Assembly (NCBI GenBank): GCA_024743015.1
Contig: JANSXJ010000134.1
Coordinates: forward strand, 1-9,147
Length of the DNA stretch: 9,147 nt
Direction of reading: 5' to 3'
DNA from: Hyphomonas sp.
GTDB taxonomy: Bacteria > Pseudomonadota > Alphaproteobacteria > Caulobacterales > Hyphomonadaceae
Part shown: piece after piece, positions 5,720 through 9,147 of the stretch
Layout: each line of letters starts with the position of its first letter
Position numbering within the stretch: position 1 is the stretch's first letter
Notes under the pieces: generated by a model
What the model was told of the DNA's origin: nothing
Seen by the model: the letters and a program-made list of their open reading frames with translations, nothing else
Databases searched by the model: none
Made by a program: the position numbers and the translations under genes

Positions 5720-6166
5720 CTAATCCACAACTTCAATCGTGCGGCGGGCATAATCTGACAGGAATGCGGCGAGTTCCTCATTCGACAAGACAGCATCTGA
5801 TTGGCCGTCTTCCGCTTCGCGCGCGGCTGCATTTTCAAGCGCTGTAAGGTCACGGACGCGGCGTGCCGTCTGTTTCCAGGTCCGGATCAACTGATCGGCA
5901 CGCGCTTGTTCTCCCCGTGCCAGAGCGGCGCGCACGGCCATGAGCACGGCATCCGCGGAGGTCAGATCCTCAATTTCCTCTGTAAGATTCGTGCGCAAGT
6001 CGCAGGCACGAAACCCGAACTGCTTCGCCCAGCGAGAATACGTGCCTTGTGATATCCCGAGCCTGGCGCGGATTTCCATCGCCGCCACGCCGTCCTCGGT
6101 CAGTTTTTGTGCTTTCGAGATCAGCAAACGGCGTTGCGCGTTGGTCAAAGTGCGAAGATCTGGCAT
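5720..6166 (-). CDS. Helix-turn-helix protein of unknown function
   Basis: A 148-aa protein. Residues 1-25 form a helix rich in Arg and Lys. Residues about 27-47 (VAAMEIRARLGISQGTYSRWA) form a clear helix-turn-helix with the usual LGIS turn and an aromatic recognition helix. The rest (about 60-130) is predicted helical and charged (EEIEDL, RADQLIRTWKQTARRVRDL), with an acidic, hydrophobic end. The layout resembles small DNA-binding subunits such as transposase- or terminase-type HTH proteins, as well as local regulators; none can be named. The ATG at 6166 is chosen because a longer frame to 6502 would overlap the symporter gene heavily. No Shine-Dalgarno is visible, so the start is uncertain. 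A terminator for the symporter lies 37-70 nt upstream. The AT-rich repeat region lies downstream of its stop. Confidence 0.65.
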   Translation of the reverse strand: MPDLRTLTNAQRRLLISKAQKLTEDGVAAMEIRARLGISQGTYSRWAKQFGFRACDLRTNLTEEIEDLTSADAVLMAVRAALARGEQARADQLIRTWKQTARRVRDLTALENAAAREAEDGQSDAVLSNEELAAFLSDYARRTIEVVD

Positions 6167-6202
6167 CGGGTGAGCATAAAGACGCGCCGCGATCAGTCGG
6201 AT

Positions 6203-6236
6203 TGCAAAAGAAAAGGGCGACCGCGGGGGCCGCCCT
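6203..6236 (-). terminator. Rho-independent terminator of the symporter operon
   Basis: Read on the minus strand, AGGGCGGCC and GGTCGCCCT form a stem with one mismatch (6-bp perfect base at 6214-6219 and 6231-6236). A T-rich run, TTTTCTTTT, follows directly. It lies 21 nt after the symporter stop codon. Only 36 nt then remain before the helix-turn-helix gene start, which leaves little room for a separate promoter. Confidence 0.8.
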
Positions 6237-6257
6237 GTTAAGTTAAGCCTGGGAGGC

Positions 6258-8036
6258 TTATTCCGCTGGCGACGGCGCCATATCGGCATCGGCGATACCG
6301 TGTGGCTGGCGCGTCCCAGGGACACGAATGTCCTCAACAAGATCCTGGATGTCTTGCGGCGGTGCAGAGGTGACGAGCGATACCCCGATCCCCAGCGCAC
6401 CGGACACCCACATGAAGACAAAACCGATGCCTTCTGGCGAGACACCGAACCAGTACTGGTCTGGTGTACCGCCGGCGAACTTGAAGTAGACGATGTAGGC
6501 AAAGGTCGAGATCAGGCCGAACAGCATGGCGACGATCGCGCCTTCCTTGTTCATCCGCTTCCAGAAAATACCCAGGAAGATTACGGGGAACAGGGACGCT
6601 GAGGCGAGGCCGAAGGCAAAGGCTACAACCTGCGCCACGAAGCCGAGTTGCGAGGAGAAGATCCCGAGCAGGCCAGCTGCGACAACAGCCCCGGCAGCCG
6701 CACCTCGTGCCACCCTTAGCTCAGTCTTGTCATCCATGTCCTTGAACAGGGTTCTTCGACAGATATCGTGGCTGACCGCTGACGAGATCACCATCAGCAG
6801 ACCCGCCGCTGTGGACAAGGCTGCGGCCAGACCGCCAGCCACCACAAGCCCGATCACCCAGGCCGGCAATTGCGCAATCTGTGGGTTGGCGAGGACGAAG
6901 ATATCCCGGTTCGGATTGACTTCATTCTCGATACCATCCGGAGCGTTCGGCCCCCGATACTGCATGATGCCGTCACCATTCTTGTCTTCATATTGAAGCA
7001 GACCGGTTTTTTCCCAGGTTTTGTACCAGGTCGGAACCGGCTTACCGCCAGCTGCTTCGATCTCAGCTGCGCGAGTCTCGTAATTCTCTTCATCAGTGAT
7101 GTAGGTCGCCTCATTGACCGTATCGATGAAGTTGATCCGAGCGAATGCGCCGACTGCCGGAGCGGTCGTGTAGAGCGCCGCGATGAAGATCAGTGCCCAA
7201 CCCGCCGAGAAGCGAGCCGCCTTGGCGCTTGGTACGGTAAAGAAGCGAATGATGACGTGCGGCAAACCCGCCGTTCCGAACATCAATGCCCCGGTAATCG
7301 CAAACACGTCGAACATGGATTTGTTCGTTTGCGTGTATTCCTGGAAGCCGAGATCGGTCACCACTCCGTTGAGCTTGGACAACATCGAAACGTCTTCCCC
7401 GACAGCATTGCCGATAAAGCCAAGCTGCGGGACCGGGTTACCTGTAATGATCAGCGACATGAAGATCGCTGGCACCGTATAGGCAAAGATCAGGACGCAA
7501 TATTGAGCGACCTGTGTATAGGTCACGCCCTTCATCCCGCCGAGCACGGCGTAGAAGAAGACGATGACCATGCCGATGACGATACCGACATTAAAGTCAA
7601 CGCCGAGGAAGCCAGAAAAGGCCACGCCGACGCCCTTCATCTGTCCCGCGATGTAAGTGAACGAGACGAACAGGGCGCAGATCACCGCAATGATCCGGGC
7701 GACATCGGAATAGTAACGGTCACCGACAAAATCCGGGACGGTAAACTTGCCAAACTCGCGCAAGAAAGGCGCAAGCAGAACGGCCAGAAGGACGTATCCA
7801 CCGGTCCAGCCCATGAGATAGACGGAGCCGCCATATCCGAGGAAAGCAATCAAGCCTGCCATGGACAGGAAGGAGGCCGCAGACATCCAGTCAGCGGCTG
7901 TGGCCATGCCATTTACAGTCGGGTGAACATCATGGCCCGCGACGTAGAAATCGTCCGTCGAGCCAGCGCGCGCCCAGATCGCGATACCGATATAGAGCGC
8001 AAATGTCGTGATGACGAAAAAGAGGGTCCAGTCCAT
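6258..8036 (-). CDS. Sodium/solute symporter, large subunit (VC_2705-type, SSS family)
   Basis: A 592-aa inner-membrane transporter of the sodium:solute symporter family, with about a dozen or more hydrophobic helices. It opens with MDWTLFFVITTFALYIGI and then AGHDVHPTVNGMATAADWMS, the family's sodium-site region. AALSTAAGLLMVISSAVSHD is the other conserved block. It most resembles the VC_2705 family, which pairs with a DUF4212 small subunit. Uptake of a small carboxylate such as acetate is plausible but not shown. A polar insert of about 70 residues (roughly 305-375) includes DKNGDGIMQY starting at Asp351, an EF-hand-like calcium loop with a weak last ligand. The start at 8036 is fixed by GGAGGG a few nt upstream inside the end of the small-subunit gene; an in-frame ATG at 8084 lies within that gene. 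The gap to the small subunit is only 4 nt, indicating one operon. Confidence 0.93.
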   Translation of the reverse strand: MDWTLFFVITTFALYIGIAIWARAGSTDDFYVAGHDVHPTVNGMATAADWMSAASFLSMAGLIAFLGYGGSVYLMGWTGGYVLLAVLLAPFLREFGKFTVPDFVGDRYYSDVARIIAVICALFVSFTYIAGQMKGVGVAFSGFLGVDFNVGIVIGMVIVFFYAVLGGMKGVTYTQVAQYCVLIFAYTVPAIFMSLIITGNPVPQLGFIGNAVGEDVSMLSKLNGVVTDLGFQEYTQTNKSMFDVFAITGALMFGTAGLPHVIIRFFTVPSAKAARFSAGWALIFIAALYTTAPAVGAFARINFIDTVNEATYITDEENYETRAAEIEAAGGKPVPTWYKTWEKTGLLQYEDKNGDGIMQYRGPNAPDGIENEVNPNRDIFVLANPQIAQLPAWVIGLVVAGGLAAALSTAAGLLMVISSAVSHDICRRTLFKDMDDKTELRVARGAAAGAVVAAGLLGIFSSQLGFVAQVVAFAFGLASASLFPVIFLGIFWKRMNKEGAIVAMLFGLISTFAYIVYFKFAGGTPDQYWFGVSPEGIGFVFMWVSGALGIGVSLVTSAPPQDIQDLVEDIRVPGTRQPHGIADADMAPSPAE

Positions 8037-8040
8037 TGTC

Positions 8041-8304
8041 TCAGCCCTCCACGCCGTATTTGCGTTCAAGCCGTGCCATGGCAAAGCAGTAATAGAAGAT
8101 CAAACCGACAAAGACGTAGATTGATCCTTGTTGCGCGAACCAGAAGCCAAGCGGCGCCCCGCCAATCGCGAATTGATCCAGGAAATCCCGGAAGAGAATG
8201 CCGGCTCCGTAAGAGACGACAAACCAGATAGCGAGCAGCGTCAGGGTCAGGCGGATAGTGGCCGACCAATAGCCTTTCGCATCGAGTTGAGTTTTGTCGG
8301 ACAC
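8041..8304 (-). CDS. DUF4212 sodium/solute symporter small subunit
   Basis: An 87-aa membrane protein with two hydrophobic helices (residues about 16-37 and 55-75), separated by FRDFLDQFAIGGAPLGFWFAQ. The second ends in the FVGLIFYYCFAMARLERKYG signature typical of DUF4212 small subunits. These are found directly before VC_2705-type symporters and are thought to form a complex with them. Translation starts at GTG (8302-8304), supported by a strong GGGAGGA Shine-Dalgarno 7 nt upstream. The gene is followed after 4 nt by the large subunit, whose ribosome binding site lies in its last codons, so the two are probably translationally coupled. No sensor or regulator gene for the transporter lies in the window. 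Confidence 0.93.
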   Translation of the reverse strand: MSDKTQLDAKGYWSATIRLTLTLLAIWFVVSYGAGILFRDFLDQFAIGGAPLGFWFAQQGSIYVFVGLIFYYCFAMARLERKYGVEG

Positions 8305-8394
8305 GATGTGGTCCTCCCTGATTATCGTGGACGGTGAGTTTACCGCACAATCAGGTTGCCTCAGGCTGTGGCCTTTGTTTAGGCCGACTTTGGT

Positions 8395-8598
8395 CTAAGG
8401 GTCTTCATTTCGAGAAGCGTCCCGGCTTGCCTGCCGCTCTCTCAGGCCAAACAAGATCAGCAGAGCCGCGATCACGATCCCGCCGAGCAGGTAGATCTCC
8501 GAAACGCCGAATCCCGGCGCGAGAATAGCGTTGGCCAGTCGAAAGCTGAAAACCGCGGCCATGAGAATGCCGAGCGCGATCATGAGGTGGTGTTTCAT
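8395..8598 (-). CDS. Small two-helix membrane protein, unknown function
   Basis: A 67-aa protein with two predicted transmembrane helices, about residues 5-27 (MIALGILMAAVFSFRLANAIL) and 34-52 (EIYLLGGIVIAALLILFGL). A charged tail, RERQASRDASRNEDP, follows. I do not recognise a family. It lies 90 nt upstream of the DUF4212 gene on the same strand and could be a leader gene of the symporter operon or an unrelated membrane peptide. The ribosome site before ATG 8598 is weak (GAAAG). A second in-frame Met at 8583 is possible. The helix pattern and hydrophobic reading make a shadow frame unlikely. Confidence 0.6.
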   Translation of the reverse strand: MKHHLMIALGILMAAVFSFRLANAILAPGFGVSEIYLLGGIVIAALLILFGLRERQASRDASRNEDP

Positions 8599-8775
8599 AT
8601 CTGTGCTTTCGTGCGCTGCCGGACGGCCTCAAGCCTAGCAGACCGTATCTCAACTGACCAATGCGACTTTGGTAGAACGAAGCTGGTGAAGGGTCTGGGG
8701 AGATTCAAAAAGAGCAAGCGAGACGGAACCATTGGCCCTCGCCCCAACTTGTCCGTCCGCCTTAATTTCATTTTA

Positions 8776-8803
8776 TTGACATTTCGACTGCCATTAGTAC
8801 TGT
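8776..8803 (+). promoter_or_regulatory. Candidate promoter of the GST-like gene
   Basis: A perfect TTGACA -35 box (8776-8781) is followed after 16 nt by a poor -10 candidate, TACTGT (8798-8803). The Shine-Dalgarno starts at 8811. The region from 8599 to 8821 separates two divergent genes and shows no other gene. The weak -10 box could mean activator dependence, but the call rests mainly on the -35 box. Confidence 0.35.
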
Positions 8804-8821
8804 TTCTCCTGGAGGAACAAG

Positions 8822-9147
8822 ATGACACAAATGGCACGACTGGAACTGACCGGAGCGGCTGGCTCGCCTTACACACGCAAGATGCTCGGCGTGCTTAGAT
8901 ACCGGCATATCCCCTACTCTGTTTTCTGGGGCAATGGTAATATTCCGAAAGGCTATCCAGAACCAAAAGTCAGATTGCTTCCCACGTTCTTTTTTCCGGA
9001 TGGCGAAGACGGCGCTTTGGTTCCGGTCACAGATTCCACGCCCATCATTCGGCGACTTGAGCATGAGCATTCAGGCCGTTCAGTCATCCCCACTGATCCG
9101 GTCTTACGCTTCATCAACGACCTTATTGAAGACTACGCGGATGAATG
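8822..9147 (+). CDS. Glutathione S-transferase family protein, N-terminal part (cut by window edge)
   Basis: The visible 108 residues start MTQMARLELTGAAGSPYTRK and form a thioredoxin-like GST N-terminal domain. GSPYTRKM (residues 14-21) is the active-site segment, with Ser or Tyr in the glutathione-activating region. LLPTFFFPDG carries the cis-Pro, VTDSTPIIRRLE is the glutathione-binding Asp-Ser-Thr motif, and the helix LRFINDLIEDYADE begins the C-terminal helical domain. The family conjugates or reduces compounds with glutathione in the cytoplasm; the substrate here is unknown. The ATG at 8822 is fixed by a strong GGAGG (8811-8815). The rest of the gene lies beyond 9147. It runs divergent from the small membrane-protein gene, and a TTGACA box upstream suggests its own promoter. 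Confidence 0.88.
   Translation, partial: MTQMARLELTGAAGSPYTRKMLGVLRYRHIPYSVFWGNGNIPKGYPEPKVRLLPTFFFPDGEDGALVPVTDSTPIIRRLEHEHSGRSVIPTDPVLRFINDLIEDYADE

Noticed and set aside
6870..8231. 453-aa plus-strand open frame opposite the symporter
   Set aside because: Its translation is rich in Asp, His and Arg with no domain, and is the antisense shadow of a well-supported transporter gene.
8321..8350. Minus-strand promoter TTGTGC-N18-GATAAT before the DUF4212 gene
   Set aside because: The start point it predicts (about 8314) would fall inside the strong GGGAGGA ribosome binding site (8312-8318) and cut it off, so it is unlikely to be the working promoter of this gene.
8370..8385. Small hairpin GGCCT-TTGTTT-AGGCC after the two-helix membrane gene
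   Set aside because: Only a 5-bp stem with no T-run on the minus strand; too weak to call a terminator.

Overview
The window looks like chromosomal DNA from an alphaproteobacterium. The evidence is moderate GC (roughly 55-60% by eye), a two-gene DUF4212/sodium-solute symporter module, a FadJ-like/GMC pair, and a palindrome of the GCGGGACCCA type often seen as dispersed repeats in that class. A marine Hyphomonadaceae/Maricaulales-like host is my best guess, not a demonstrated one. No rRNA, tRNA, CRISPR array, insertion sequence or phage module is visible.

Left part, plus strand (1-2139). The tail of a terminator from an upstream gene sits at 1-30. A good promoter follows, positioned so that the transcript would start almost at the first ATG. 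It drives an alpha/beta-hydrolase-like protein that has lost its catalytic residues (112-1083). Next come a short staphylococcal-nuclease-like lipoprotein (1119-1571) and a REP-associated transposase-like protein, RayT, with Phe where the catalytic Tyr should be (1633-2139).

Middle, plus strand (2140-5260). Two GC-rich hairpins of REP type lie directly after rayT. Then comes a two-gene operon joined by a 1-nt TGATG overlap: a stand-alone 3-hydroxyacyl-CoA dehydrogenase that looks like the C-terminal half of FadJ-type fusions without the crotonase domain (2281-3570), and a FAD-dependent GMC alcohol/choline dehydrogenase (3570-5186). Both are oxidoreductases, which fits breakdown of an alcohol or fatty-acid-like substrate. 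A strong two-way terminator at 5229-5260 closes the operon and also the convergent small gene.

Right part, mostly minus strand (5280-8598). Reading leftward from 8598, the genes are a 67-aa two-helix membrane protein, a GTG-started DUF4212 symporter small subunit, the large sodium/solute symporter subunit, a terminator, a helix-turn-helix protein, an AT-rich control-like region with helically phased T-tract repeats, and a 67-aa Pro-rich/Arg-rich small protein. At the right edge the plus strand carries the start of a glutathione S-transferase-like gene (8822 to beyond the window), with a strong ribosome binding site and a TTGACA box.

I do not see a convincing complete new system. The best leads are the Tyr-to-Phe RayT with its adjacent palindromes, the triad-less hydrolase, the ECH-less FadJ-like protein, and the phased AT-rich repeats upstream of the small Arg-rich gene.
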